From CAXPZW01 sp049594615 (GTDB taxonomy: Bacteria; Bacteroidota; Bacteroidia; Flavobacteriales_D; Sanyastnellaceae), in the NCBI GenBank assembly GCA_049594615.1, contig JBMYJR010000027.1, positions 1 to 37,481 on the forward strand: a DNA stretch of 37,481 bases, given 5' to 3'. Below the pieces are notes generated by a model, which made no database searches, had not been told where the DNA came from, and saw nothing but the letters and a program-made list of their open reading frames with translations. Positions 15,413 through 23,164 of the stretch are shown one piece after another; within the stretch, counting starts at the first letter, position 1, and each line of letters opens with the position of its first letter. Position numbers and translations under genes: made by a program.

Positions 15413-16247
15413 GACAGGGCTGGTGATCGGACTGTTGGCGCTTGCTCTTGCGGCGCAAGCCCAAGGCAAAAAGCTGCGCTATGAAGCAGAGGTTGAGCAA
15501 TTTGCCGATTTGGAAGGCGGATGGCTGCTCGTACCTGTGGATTTGGGTGGAGGAGGCATTGCGGCCAGCAACGCCCAAGCCGCTGCCCAACGCGAAGACC
15601 GCCGTGCGTTTGAAAAGGCTTTTGCCCAAGGCTTTACCCTGGCTACCGTACTCTTCTACAACGCTGCAGATACTGCCGACCTCCACCGGGGCTTGACTGA
15701 ACTGGCGGTGTGGGATGCATCCGGCACCCCATCGGCCAACTGGCCACCCGACCCGGATCGTGTTTTCCTGCTCGAGCTCAAACCCGCAGGCGAAGTGGCC
15801 GGCCCGGATGTGATTGTGACCAACTCCATTGTCCAACGCCGGGAGGCCCGCGCCGAGATGTTCAGCGAGGCCAAACGCGCCCGACGGATGAAACGCGCCA
15901 AGCGCCTGCGCAAACGCATGCAGCATGGCGCCGCCATCTGGGACCACCCCAAACTGGTGCGCAACGTCCGCCGCCTGAACCGCCTCGAAGAAGGCCGCGA
16001 CACCACGGCCTTTGAATTCACCACCTCCAACTTTGACCCCAACAACCAGGACGCCCCTGGCTTTGTCCTGCACCGATACACCCCCAAAGTGGTCATCCGC
16101 CACGAGGACTTGCGGTACGATTTTGACTACCACTATTTTGTCAAGGTGCACTACCAAACCCCTCCGGAGATCCGATACCCGGACGCGGTGGCGTTTTTAG
16201 AACGGAAGTTGAAGGGGCGGATGACCTACTTGCGGGAGAAGTACTAA
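15405..16247 (+). CDS. Secreted protein of unknown function
   Basis: A 280-residue protein starting with GTG at 15405, which overlaps the end of the MBL gene. The GTG is supported by the signal peptide it opens (MRRTGLVIGLLALALAAQAQ). No family was recognised. Visible features are an N-terminal region with a Gly-rich turn (LGGGG, residues 47-51), a very basic helix at about 157-175 (KRARRMKRAKRLRKRM), and a C-terminal region rich in Tyr/His/Arg (HRYTPKVVIRHEDLRYDFDY). No lipobox, membrane segment or T9SS domain is present, so it is likely periplasmic. The overlap with the hydrolase gene suggests a shared process. Confidence 0.75.
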   Translation: MRRTGLVIGLLALALAAQAQGKKLRYEAEVEQFADLEGGWLLVPVDLGGGGIAASNAQAAAQREDRRAFEKAFAQGFTLATVLFYNAADTADLHRGLTELAVWDASGTPSANWPPDPDRVFLLELKPAGEVAGPDVIVTNSIVQRREARAEMFSEAKRARRMKRAKRLRKRMQHGAAIWDHPKLVRNVRRLNRLEEGRDTTAFEFTTSNFDPNNQDAPGFVLHRYTPKVVIRHEDLRYDFDYHYFVKVHYQTPPEIRYPDAVAFLERKLKGRMTYLREKY

Positions 16248-16273
16248 CCCCTTGCACCGGAAACGTCCTCTTG

Positions 16274-16292
16274 TAACAAAGCCTCTTTGTTA
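16274..16292. terminator. Inverted repeat between convergent genes
   Basis: TAACAAAG CCT CTTTGTTA, an eight-pair stem with a three-base loop. Its right arm contains the pyrD stop codon. There is no strong T run on either side, so termination is tentative. Confidence 0.4.
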
Positions 16293-17318
16293 GCCAATCA
16301 ACCCTTTACAAATCCGACGCACCATGCCTGGCCCTTCGTAGATAAAGCCGGTGTAGACTTGGACGAGGTCTGCGCCGGCGTCGAGTTTGGCTTGGGCGGT
16401 TTGGGCGTTGCGGATGCCGCCGACGCCGATGATGGGGAAGGCCTTGCCGCTTTTTTCGGCGAGGTAGCGGATGACTTCGGTACTGCGGTCTTCTACGGGT
16501 TTGCCGCTGAGCCCGCCGTTGCCCATGGCCTCCACTTCTGAGGCGGGGGTGTTGAGCCCTTCGCGTGAGATGGTGGTGTTGGTGGCGATCACGCCGTCGA
16601 TGCCCGTTTCAGCCACAATGGCGATGATGTCGTCGAGCTGGCCTTCGGTCAAATCCGGAGCAATCTTGAGCAGCATGGGGCGAGGTGCGTCCAGTGCGCG
16701 GTTGCGTTCCATGAGGGTGGCCAGCAGTTGGGTGAGGGGTTTCTTGTCCTGCAGTGCGCGCAGTCCCGGGGTGTTGGGCGAGGAGACGTTTACCACGAAG
16801 TAGTCTACGTGCGGGTGCAGGGCGTCAAAGCACTTGACGTAGTCGGAGGTGGCCTCTTCGTTGGGGGTGACCTTGTTCTTGCCGATGTTGCCGCCGATCA
16901 GCACGCGACCTTTGTTGCCTTTGAGGCGTTGGATCATGCCTTCCAGCCCGTCGTTGTTGAAGCCCATGCGGTTGATGAGTCCTTCGTCCGCAGGCAGGCG
17001 GAACAGGCGCGGTTGCGGGTTGCCGTCTTGCGCAAGCGGGGTCACGGTGCCCACTTCGATGAAGCCAAATCCCAAATTGCCGAGCTCGTTGTAGAGCATG
17101 GCGTTTTTGTCAAAGCCGGCGGCCAGTCCTACTGGGTTGGGGAACTTGAGGCCAAACAGTTCGCGTTCCAACGAAGGGTGCTTCACCACAAAGCGGCTGC
17201 GCGCAATGGCACCCGCGCCGGGGATGGCCATCAACAGCTTAAACGCGCGAAAGGTGAAGTGGTGGGCCCGCTCGGCGGGCATCTTGAACAGCAGGGGCTT
17301 GATGATCGACTTATACAT
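16290..17318 (-). CDS. pyrD: Dihydroorotate dehydrogenase (quinone), class 2
   Basis: A 342-residue inner-membrane-associated flavoenzyme. It oxidises dihydroorotate to orotate in pyrimidine synthesis and passes electrons to quinone. The N-terminal amphipathic extension (MYKSIIKPLLFKMPAERAHH) is the class 2 membrane-binding segment. FMN-binding and active-site motifs include NPVGLAAGFDKN, VEVGTVTP-like FIEVGTVTPLAQDG, NRMGFNNDG, NVSSPNTPGLR with the catalytic Ser, KIAPDLT, and the C-terminal IGVGGI and GADLVQVYTGFIY. The start at 17318 is chosen over 17330 because the -7 element TACCTTTG (17328-17335) overlaps the upstream ATG. Confidence 0.96.
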   Translation of the reverse strand: MYKSIIKPLLFKMPAERAHHFTFRAFKLLMAIPGAGAIARSRFVVKHPSLERELFGLKFPNPVGLAAGFDKNAMLYNELGNLGFGFIEVGTVTPLAQDGNPQPRLFRLPADEGLINRMGFNNDGLEGMIQRLKGNKGRVLIGGNIGKNKVTPNEEATSDYVKCFDALHPHVDYFVVNVSSPNTPGLRALQDKKPLTQLLATLMERNRALDAPRPMLLKIAPDLTEGQLDDIIAIVAETGIDGVIATNTTISREGLNTPASEVEAMGNGGLSGKPVEDRSTEVIRYLAEKSGKAFPIIGVGGIRNAQTAQAKLDAGADLVQVYTGFIYEGPGMVRRICKGLIG

Positions 17319-17327
17319 ACCGGAGCG

Positions 17328-17335
17328 CAAAGGTA
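17328..17335 (-). promoter_or_regulatory. -7 element TACCTTTG of pyrD
   Basis: A perfect minus-strand element nine bases before the ATG at 17318. It decides the start codon by excluding the upstream in-frame ATG. Confidence 0.7.
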
Positions 17336-17386
17336 CGTCTGCCGGTCAGGCGGTGCATGCCAGTGGGGAAAACTTTCGGCCTGCTG

Positions 17387-18976
17387 TTACTGAATCAGTA
17401 TGCGTTGCACGTGCACGCCTGTGCTGGTCTTCAAACGCAGTAGGTACATGCCGGGGTGTGCAGGGGCTTTGAGGCTGTGGGGATGCGCATCGGCCAAGCG
17501 CCGTCCGTCCGCGTAGTGCCAACTCCAGGCCTGCACACCGCTAGGTACTTGAAACACGTGATCTGTTGAAGCCGGGTTGGGGCACAAGGCAGGGATGCGC
17601 CCCAGTTCACCCACCGATTCAGGAAGCGGCTCGCAGTTGTCTGGGATGGGGAGTGGGTTGACTTCCAGCGGCTCACCCGGTTCGAGATCGAAGGCGCTCA
17701 ACCCGGGAAAGTCCAGAAGAATGCGATGCATGCGAAATACACTGATCGCCAGCGCACCGACTACGGGTGGTTCGGTGCCTTGCTCGACGTAATCCCCGGT
17801 GGGGTAGACTGGGTTTCGGTATTTCCACAGCACTTCTCCTTCGGGGTTGACCTCCCAAAACAGGCCGTCGTCGCCTTCGCAAATCAGGGTGTTGCCGTTG
17901 GGTTGACGTTCGCATCCAGAGATGAAGCTCGAGAACAGGTCCGGGTGTTCCCAACTCCACACGCGTTGATCGGCCTGTGGTGCATCCAGTATGTAATTGC
18001 CCTCTGCATCCGTAGCCGGCAAGACTTCTTCCACTTGGGACGAGGTGCCGGTCAGGTTGTTGTCGAAAATGGTCAGGTGGCCTGCACCCGGATACCCCTC
18101 CAGAATCCACTGGGCGTCGTGCTGTTCTGCAAGTTGCGCGGGCTCGGCGCTTCCCAGGTTGGCTGGATTGCCCCAACGCCAGAGGTAGTCCCCTGCTGGA
18201 CCGGCGGCTTCTTCGGTGGTGGTGTTGTGGTCGATGATGACCACCTCGTTGATGTAGCGCAGGCTGAGGACAATCTCATCCCGGTCGGCATGGTAATCCA
18301 CGCTGTTGGCATGCAGCCAGTCGGCCGAGGTAGGTCCTGCGTTGATGTCCAACTTCTGCGGCAGTTCAGCAGGAGTGCCGTAGTTCGGCAGGCTCGGGTC
18401 CACGGCTTGCATGACGTGGTCGATCTGGTGCCATTCCCACACAACCTCGAAGGTGTCGTCGGGTCCGGGCTGGACTTCCCAGAGCATTTCTACATACAGG
18501 TCGCCTGTAGGGGGCAGCAATTCTGGAGAACGCCCCAGCGCCAAGGCCTCGGCTTCGGTGATCCTCTCCCAAAGCAGCACCAAGATGTTGCCGTTGGGCA
18601 GGGGTTCGATGTCGTGATGGGCGTGGTGATCCGGGCCGGTAAAGTCTCCAAACCAAACCACCGTACCGTCGGGTGCAATTTGCTCGATGCCGCCGCCTTG
18701 GCTGCAACCGGCGCACAGTTCGGACTGCAGTCGTTTGGTGCGCAACAAGTCTCCCGAAGGCAGCATGTACACGCTCAATCCGGGATACCCTTCGTGGGTC
18801 CAGTCGTGGATGTGGCGCCCGCAATTGTCCACCAAATGGGTGGCGACTCCGTTGCTCCACAGGTTGTACCCGGGCTGGGCATATGGACTGGCTTCAAGTA
18901 AGCCTACAGTTTGCCCGGTTGTGGAACAGCTAGCGGTGACCAACACTGTGCAAACGATCCAATGAATGATACGCAT
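17387..18976 (-). CDS. Arylsulfotransferase-family secreted protein with T9SS sorting domain
   Basis: A 529-residue protein with a signal peptide (MRIIHWIVCTVLVTASC...). The body resembles the ASST/arylsulfotransferase beta-propeller family: repeated blade motifs such as LPSGDLLRT, QIAPDGTVVWFGDFTGPDHH, HHDIEPLPNGNILVLLWERI, DWLHANSVDYHADRDEIVLS and QPNGNTLICEGDDGLFWEVN. His residues in HHAHHDIE and DWLHANSVDY are candidates for the catalytic and binding histidines of the family. The C-terminal ~70 residues (LCPNPASTDH, AHPGMYLLRLKTSTG, VQRILIQ) are a short T9SS type A domain. Classical ASSTs are periplasmic; surface export would be a variation. Members of this group in marine Bacteroidota are often uncharacterised, so the transferase activity is inferred. 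Confidence 0.85.
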   Translation of the reverse strand: MRIIHWIVCTVLVTASCSTTGQTVGLLEASPYAQPGYNLWSNGVATHLVDNCGRHIHDWTHEGYPGLSVYMLPSGDLLRTKRLQSELCAGCSQGGGIEQIAPDGTVVWFGDFTGPDHHAHHDIEPLPNGNILVLLWERITEAEALALGRSPELLPPTGDLYVEMLWEVQPGPDDTFEVVWEWHQIDHVMQAVDPSLPNYGTPAELPQKLDINAGPTSADWLHANSVDYHADRDEIVLSLRYINEVVIIDHNTTTEEAAGPAGDYLWRWGNPANLGSAEPAQLAEQHDAQWILEGYPGAGHLTIFDNNLTGTSSQVEEVLPATDAEGNYILDAPQADQRVWSWEHPDLFSSFISGCERQPNGNTLICEGDDGLFWEVNPEGEVLWKYRNPVYPTGDYVEQGTEPPVVGALAISVFRMHRILLDFPGLSAFDLEPGEPLEVNPLPIPDNCEPLPESVGELGRIPALCPNPASTDHVFQVPSGVQAWSWHYADGRRLADAHPHSLKAPAHPGMYLLRLKTSTGVHVQRILIQ

Positions 18977-18981
18977 GGAAT

Positions 18982-18989
18982 CAAAGATA
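18982..18989 (-). promoter_or_regulatory. -7 element TATCTTTG of the arylsulfotransferase-like gene
   Basis: Minus-strand TATCTTTG five bases before the ATG at 18976, implying a leaderless transcript. Confidence 0.6.
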
Positions 18990-19133
18990 GGGAGCGACCG
19001 AAGGCGAAGACTGGATTTTCACGACGCAATCAGTGTCCCAAGCACACTTCTGCTTGTCACCGGGTCAAGCAACGTGGAAAACTTTGTTGATAGCACCCCC
19101 GCCCAGACACGTCGAGCAGCGAAAACCGGGATT

Positions 19134-19141
19134 TAGCTTTG
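19134..19141 (+). promoter_or_regulatory. -7 element TAGCTTTG
   Basis: TAGCTTTGC lies 26 bases before the ATG at 19168. Confidence 0.6.
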
Positions 19142-19167
19142 CTTAGCAAGAACCCTTCTTGTCAATT

Positions 19168-19716
19168 ATGCTTGGAATCCTTGCAAAAAAGCGCATCACA
19201 GACACGCAGGTTGCTAACCTCTTTGTGAACGCCACCCTCGAAGCCGTGGAGAAAGGCTGGCCTGTTGTGGCGCAGTACATCCAGGACTGTCCCGAGTTTG
19301 TGATTCGCCCAGAGATCGACGACCAGGATTTTGGCAAGTTCCTCATGGTGGTCGTCTCGGCCAACTTCGAATACATTCCCGCCTACTTTGACGCCGATCA
19401 CGATCGCGAGATCATCCGCCAGTGCATCGTCAAGTTTGCCCACGTGTTTGACATCGAACCTGAGAAGTTCGCATGCAAGGTCAAAGAGTACCGTTCATTG
19501 CTCAAGCGCATCAACTCGCCCAGCAAGAACCCGCTCTACAGTATGGCCAAAGGCATCTTCTCCAAGTACGAGCTTAACGAGTACCAAGAAGAATACTTCC
19601 GCACCCTCAAGTCCCCCAATCCCATTTTCCTGAAGAACATGGACGACCTGATGAAGAACTTCATCTGGGACTGGGAGAACTTCCGCGCCAAGTACAAGGT
19701 GAAGGATTTGGTCTAA
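19168..19716 (+). CDS. Conserved hypothetical protein (Flavobacteriales-type)
   Basis: A 182-residue soluble protein without signal peptide or membrane segment. It appears mostly helical, with a conserved-looking C-terminal part (INSPSKNPLYSMAKGIF, YELNEYQEEYFRTLKSPNPI, and NFIWDWENFRAKYKV). I recognise this as a protein type common in Flavobacteriales genomes but without an assigned function. An in-frame TTG at 19159 could also start translation; the ATG at 19168 is preferred. It is divergent from the arylsulfotransferase-like gene and has its own -7 element. Confidence 0.8.
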   Translation: MLGILAKKRITDTQVANLFVNATLEAVEKGWPVVAQYIQDCPEFVIRPEIDDQDFGKFLMVVVSANFEYIPAYFDADHDREIIRQCIVKFAHVFDIEPEKFACKVKEYRSLLKRINSPSKNPLYSMAKGIFSKYELNEYQEEYFRTLKSPNPIFLKNMDDLMKNFIWDWENFRAKYKVKDLV

Positions 19717-19743
19717 GCGGGGCTCAGACAGTGTGAGTGGAAG

Positions 19744-19760
19744 TGCACTATTTTAGTGCA
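19744..19760. repeat. Inverted repeat in a convergent spacer
   Basis: TGCACTA TTT TAGTGCA, a perfect seven-pair hairpin 28 bases past the hypothetical gene. A second possible stem, CTCCCC (19816) to GGGGAG, lies nearer the rhomboid stop. Either may help termination; neither has an adjacent T run. Confidence 0.4.
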
Positions 19761-19846
19761 AGGCCTACTGCGCAAGTCAAGCATTTTTTCTTTTAAGCCA
19801 TTCCTCCCCAATCCCTGCGCTGCAAATAGGGGAGCAGAGTCGCCTG

Positions 19847-20629
19847 TTAGTCGTTGCCTTGTTCCGTCTTTTTCTTGGGGGTGATGACGTAGTGCACCGG
19901 CACCTCATCGCTCTGGTCCGAAGTGTGGTGTGATTCCGGGGGAGAAGTATACTCCTCCAGGATTTCCGCATCCGAGATGCCCAGTCGTTCATCCTCCTCG
20001 GCTTCGAGTTCCTCGTCGATTTCCCATTGGTACTTCTTGCGTTGCGGGCCTTGTTTGCGCAGAAGAAGGGCCATCAAAATGCCAATGGCCAGTCCCGAGG
20101 CGTGGCCTTCCCAGCTTTTGGTGGGGTCAATCGGGAAAATGCCCCACACAATGCCGCCGTACCAAAAGGCCGTCAGCAATGAGATGCGCATCGACTGCTG
20201 GTCGGTGCGGAAGATGCCGCTGAAAAACAGGAAGCCCGCAATGCCAAAGATCACCAGCGAGGCGCCAATGTGGTTGGACGGCCTGCCCCACAGCCAGAGT
20301 AGTGCTGCGCCGGCGAACATGGTCCACAACAGGACCTTCCATCCGACTTTGCGGTAGAAGTAAAACAGCATGGTGTTGAGCACCGTGAAGCTGAGGGTGT
20401 TGTTCAGGATGTGCGTAATGTCGCGCGTATTGTGCAAGAAGTGCATGGTGCCAATGCCCACCAAACCGCGCGGATCGCGCGGGCGCAGGCCCCAACGGTT
20501 GATGGGGTAGCCGAGTTGGGTTTGGAACAGCCAGAGCGCCCAACACACCAGCAAGAATGCAGTTGTGATCAAAAGGGCGTCGTATATGCGGGACCATTCC
20601 GCGCTCCGATTTTCAAGGAACTTCAACAT
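19847..20629 (-). CDS. Rhomboid-family intramembrane serine protease
   Basis: A 260-residue protein with about six transmembrane helices followed by a hydrophilic tail. The nucleophile region reads SNHIGASLVIFGIAGFLFF and the catalytic-His helix WEGHASGLAIGI, matching the Bacteroidota rhomboid subgroup that has PTKSWEGH. The usual GxSG motif (GASG) is changed to GASL: the Ser is kept but the following Gly is Leu. The last ~75 residues (from about 185) are cytosolic, very acidic (DEELEAEEDERLG) and end in PKKKTEQGND, an extension beyond the core fold. The start at 20629 is taken because it precedes the first helix; the open frame further upstream is antisense to the phosphorylase gene. Substrates are unknown. 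Confidence 0.88.
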   Translation of the reverse strand: MLKFLENRSAEWSRIYDALLITTAFLLVCWALWLFQTQLGYPINRWGLRPRDPRGLVGIGTMHFLHNTRDITHILNNTLSFTVLNTMLFYFYRKVGWKVLLWTMFAGAALLWLWGRPSNHIGASLVIFGIAGFLFFSGIFRTDQQSMRISLLTAFWYGGIVWGIFPIDPTKSWEGHASGLAIGILMALLLRKQGPQRKKYQWEIDEELEAEEDERLGISDAEILEEYTSPPESHHTSDQSDEVPVHYVITPKKKTEQGND

Positions 20630-20692
20630 GGAAGGGGAAAGGTCGTCAAAAGCTGCAGGCGGTTTGGCATCTTTGGGCTTTATTCGAATTCC

Positions 20693-21598
20693 ATGCACCC
20701 CGTCCGTACTGTTCCTTCTGGCCCGTTGGCCCCGTCCGAGCTCATCCTCAACGCCGATGGCAGCGTGTACCACCTTGGACTCAAGCCCGGTGAGGTGGCA
20801 CAAACCGTGGTCATCGTGGGCGATCCTGATCGGGTAGATACTGTGGCCCAACGGTTCGATTCCGAGCGCGTGCGCACCTCCAACCGGGAGTTTGCGGCGG
20901 TCACCGGAACCCTGGAGGGGAAGGAATTGACCGTGGTCTCCACCGGCATCGGGGTGGACAACATCGACATTGTGCTCAACGAACTCGACGCGGTGGTCAA
21001 CATCGACTTCGACACCCGCATGCTGTGTCCCGATCCAGTGCAGTTGGATCTCATTCGTTTGGGCACCAGCGGCACGTTTGGACCCGAAATTCCATTGGGC
21101 ACCATCGTGGCTTCGGCCTATGCGGTGGGCATGGAAGGACTCGCTTGGCACTATGACTTGGAAGAAACCCAAGACGCAGCCGCGTTGAGCCGCGCCTTTG
21201 CGTCCCACACCCAGTGGAACCCTAAACTGGCCCAACCCTATGCCGTGGCGTCCGATCCAGACCTGCTTGCCCGGTTTGGCGAAGGGGCGTTGCCGGTCAT
21301 CACGTTGACTGCAAATGGTTTTTACGGGCCGCAATTGCGCCAGGTGCGCCTGCCGGTGACCGACTTGGGCCTGCTCGAGCGCTTGCAGACCTTTTCGCAC
21401 GGTGGGGTACCGATGGGCAATTTTGAAATGGAATGCGCCGGCATCTACGCCCTTGGATCGGCCTTGGGACACCGGGTGCTGACCCTTTGCGTGTTGCTGG
21501 CACAACGCGCTCAAGGACACTTCGTTGAAAACCCGCCAGCACACGTGGATCGCTTGCTGGATCACTTCTTCGACCGATTCACACGACCCCAGTGTTAA
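20693..21598 (+). CDS. Nucleoside phosphorylase family protein
   Basis: A 301-residue member of the PNP/UDP phosphorylase superfamily, close to uridine phosphorylases of Bacteroidota. Motifs seen are SELILNADGSVYHLGLKPGE, VGDPDRVDTVAQRF (phosphate and nucleoside binding), VVSTGIGVDNIDIVLNELDA, RLGTSGTFGPEIPLGT, and the nucleoside-binding ribose/base motif NFEMECAGIYALGSALGHR with the Met-Glu-x2 element. The enzyme would split a nucleoside with phosphate into base and ribose-1-phosphate for salvage. The start is the ATG of MHPVRTVPSG. It is divergent from the rhomboid gene with 63 bases between starts, which include a near-consensus -7 element (CATCTTTG, 20669-20676). Confidence 0.92.
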   Translation: MHPVRTVPSGPLAPSELILNADGSVYHLGLKPGEVAQTVVIVGDPDRVDTVAQRFDSERVRTSNREFAAVTGTLEGKELTVVSTGIGVDNIDIVLNELDAVVNIDFDTRMLCPDPVQLDLIRLGTSGTFGPEIPLGTIVASAYAVGMEGLAWHYDLEETQDAAALSRAFASHTQWNPKLAQPYAVASDPDLLARFGEGALPVITLTANGFYGPQLRQVRLPVTDLGLLERLQTFSHGGVPMGNFEMECAGIYALGSALGHRVLTLCVLLAQRAQGHFVENPPAHVDRLLDHFFDRFTRPQC

Positions 21599-21639
21599 CA
21601 ACCCTTGAGCAGGGTGTCAACCGCGCTGGGGCCTGCGGC

Positions 21640-21647
21640 TAAATTTG
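21640..21647 (+). promoter_or_regulatory. -7 element TAAATTTG
   Basis: TAAATTTGGG lies 32 bases before the ATG at 21680. Confidence 0.55.
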
Positions 21648-21679
21648 GGTTGCTGCACACTTAGAACCGTTTAGCACCC

Positions 21680-22618
21680 ATGAGTCATAGCCAAATCAAC
21701 GCCCTGATCACGCTGATCGAGGATCCTGATCCCGAGATCTTCTCGCACATCCGCACCGAGCTCACCAAAAAAGGAGAGACCATCATTCCGCACCTGGAAC
21801 GTTACTGGGAGTTGAATGCCTACGGGGATTTGTTTCAGGACCGTGTTGAGCAACTCATCCACACCATCCAGTACGAGGCCATCGAAGGCCACCTTTCGAC
21901 CTGGAAAGAGGACGAATGCAACGACTTGCTAGACGGCGCGTTGTTGGTCAACCGCTACCAGTATCCCACCTGTGATGTGGCAGACCTTCGCGATCAAATC
22001 AACCGTATTCGCCAAGACATCTGGCTGGAGCTGAACGATTCGCTCACCGCATTGGAAAAGGTGAAGGTGTTCAACCACATCATCTACGATGTGCACGGGT
22101 TTGAAGGCAACAAGCAGAATTACTCGTCGCCCCAGAACTCCTACCTGCAAGACGTACTGACCTCCAAAAAAGGCAACCCGCTCTCGCTCGCGGTCATCTA
22201 CCGAATCCTGGCCGAGTCGCTGGACGTGCCCATTTTCGGCGTGAACCTGCCCAACCACTTCATCTTGGCCTATGTGGATGAGAGTGCGATCATGAACTTG
22301 GGCGACGGTGGCGTGCCTTCGGACAACGGCATCCTGTTCTACATCAACCCCTTCAGCAAGGGCGAGGTGATCCACAAGACCGAAATCGACGAGTTCTTGG
22401 ATTACTTGGATTTGCCCAAGCGCGTGTCTTTCTACCACCCGTGTGACAACAAAGCCATCCTGCAGCGCATGCTGAACAACTTGGTGTACTCGTACTCACA
22501 AATGGGCAAGGAGGTCAAGGTGGAGGAGCTGCGCAGCTTGTTGGGACTGTTTGCCATCCCACAAGAAGGCTCATCTGCGACCAACGATCCGAACGGCGGT
22601 ACGCAGCAGGATCTTTAA
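21680..22618 (+). CDS. SirB1-type transglutaminase-like protein
   Basis: A 312-residue soluble protein. It matches the SirB1/transglutaminase-like family: an N-terminal helical region, the YDVHGFEGNKQNYSSPQNSY segment, the core KKGNPLSLAVIYRILAESLD, and GVNLPNHFILAY. In the catalytic region the family typically keeps only part of the Cys-His-Asp triad. Here the segment GNPLSLAVIY has Ser where a catalytic Cys might be, so enzymatic activity is doubtful. The His in NHFILAY is present. The C-terminal tail is low-complexity (EGSSATNDPNGGTQQDL). Its last 48 bases overlap the 3' end of the convergent glycosyltransferase gene. Confidence 0.85.
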   Translation: MSHSQINALITLIEDPDPEIFSHIRTELTKKGETIIPHLERYWELNAYGDLFQDRVEQLIHTIQYEAIEGHLSTWKEDECNDLLDGALLVNRYQYPTCDVADLRDQINRIRQDIWLELNDSLTALEKVKVFNHIIYDVHGFEGNKQNYSSPQNSYLQDVLTSKKGNPLSLAVIYRILAESLDVPIFGVNLPNHFILAYVDESAIMNLGDGGVPSDNGILFYINPFSKGEVIHKTEIDEFLDYLDLPKRVSFYHPCDNKAILQRMLNNLVYSYSQMGKEVKVEELRSLLGLFAIPQEGSSATNDPNGGTQQDL

Positions 22619-23164
22619 GTCGGTCCCCAATCCCATGTCTTCGATGTACTTGGCGTTGAGCGCAAGCTTGGCGGGCATGACCTCTTGGATGTAGGTTTCC
22701 TCGGGATTTTCTGAAGCGCCCAGCAGGGCATTTTCCTCAAAGTATTCGAGCGAGGCGTAATCGGTCAACCCCGGGCGTACTTGCAACACTTGGCGCTGCT
22801 CTGCGGAGTACAAGGCCACATACTTGGGCACTTCGGGCCGTGGGCCCACCAAACTCATTTCGCCTTTAAGGATGTTGAAGAGTTGGGGCAGTTCGTCCAG
22901 CTTGGTTTTGCGCAGGAAATGGCCCACGGCGGTGATGCGTGGATCGCGCCCTCCCACGGTGAGTTGGCCTTTGGCCTCACTGCCGGGCCGCATAGAGCGG
23001 AACTTCAGCAAGCGGAATTCCGTTCCCCCTTTTCCTACGCGGGTTTGCGCAAAGAAGGCACCGCCCGGGCTGGTCAACGCCACCGCCAACGCCAAGAGCA
23101 GCAGCAGGGGCAACAGCACCAACACGGCCAGTGCGGCCACGATCAGATCAAAGGCCCGCTTCAT
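22571..23164 (-). CDS. PglC-like monotopic phosphoglycosyl transferase
   Basis: A 197-residue enzyme of the bacterial sugar transferase (Bac_transf) family, the size of PglC-type monotopic phosphoglycosyl transferases. It would move a phospho-sugar from a UDP-sugar to undecaprenyl phosphate at the inner membrane, the first step of glycan assembly. Seen are one re-entrant hydrophobic segment (about 5-32), the KFRSMRPGSE block, DELPQLFNILKGEMSLVGPR with the catalytic Asp-Glu pair upstream of LPQL, and the PGLT motif. The ATG at 23164 overlaps the aminotransferase stop (ATGA); the gene therefore follows it in one operon. Its end overlaps the convergent transglutaminase-like gene by 48 bases. Confidence 0.93.
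   Translation of the reverse strand: MKRAFDLIVAALAVLVLLPLLLLLALAVALTSPGGAFFAQTRVGKGGTEFRLLKFRSMRPGSEAKGQLTVGGRDPRITAVGHFLRKTKLDELPQLFNILKGEMSLVGPRPEVPKYVALYSAEQRQVLQVRPGLTDYASLEYFEENALLGASENPEETYIQEVMPAKLALNAKYIEDMGLGTDLKILLRTAVRIVGRR

Noticed and set aside
19070..19097. GTGGAAAACTTTGTTGATAG, reminiscent of DnaA-box/oriC-type sequence in Flavobacteriia
   Set aside because: Only a single copy in a 170-base spacer, no true TTATNCACA box and no replication genes nearby.
20630..21601. N-terminal extension of the rhomboid frame by over 300 codons
   Set aside because: The extension is entirely antisense to the nucleoside phosphorylase gene; the rhomboid fold begins just after the ATG at 20629.
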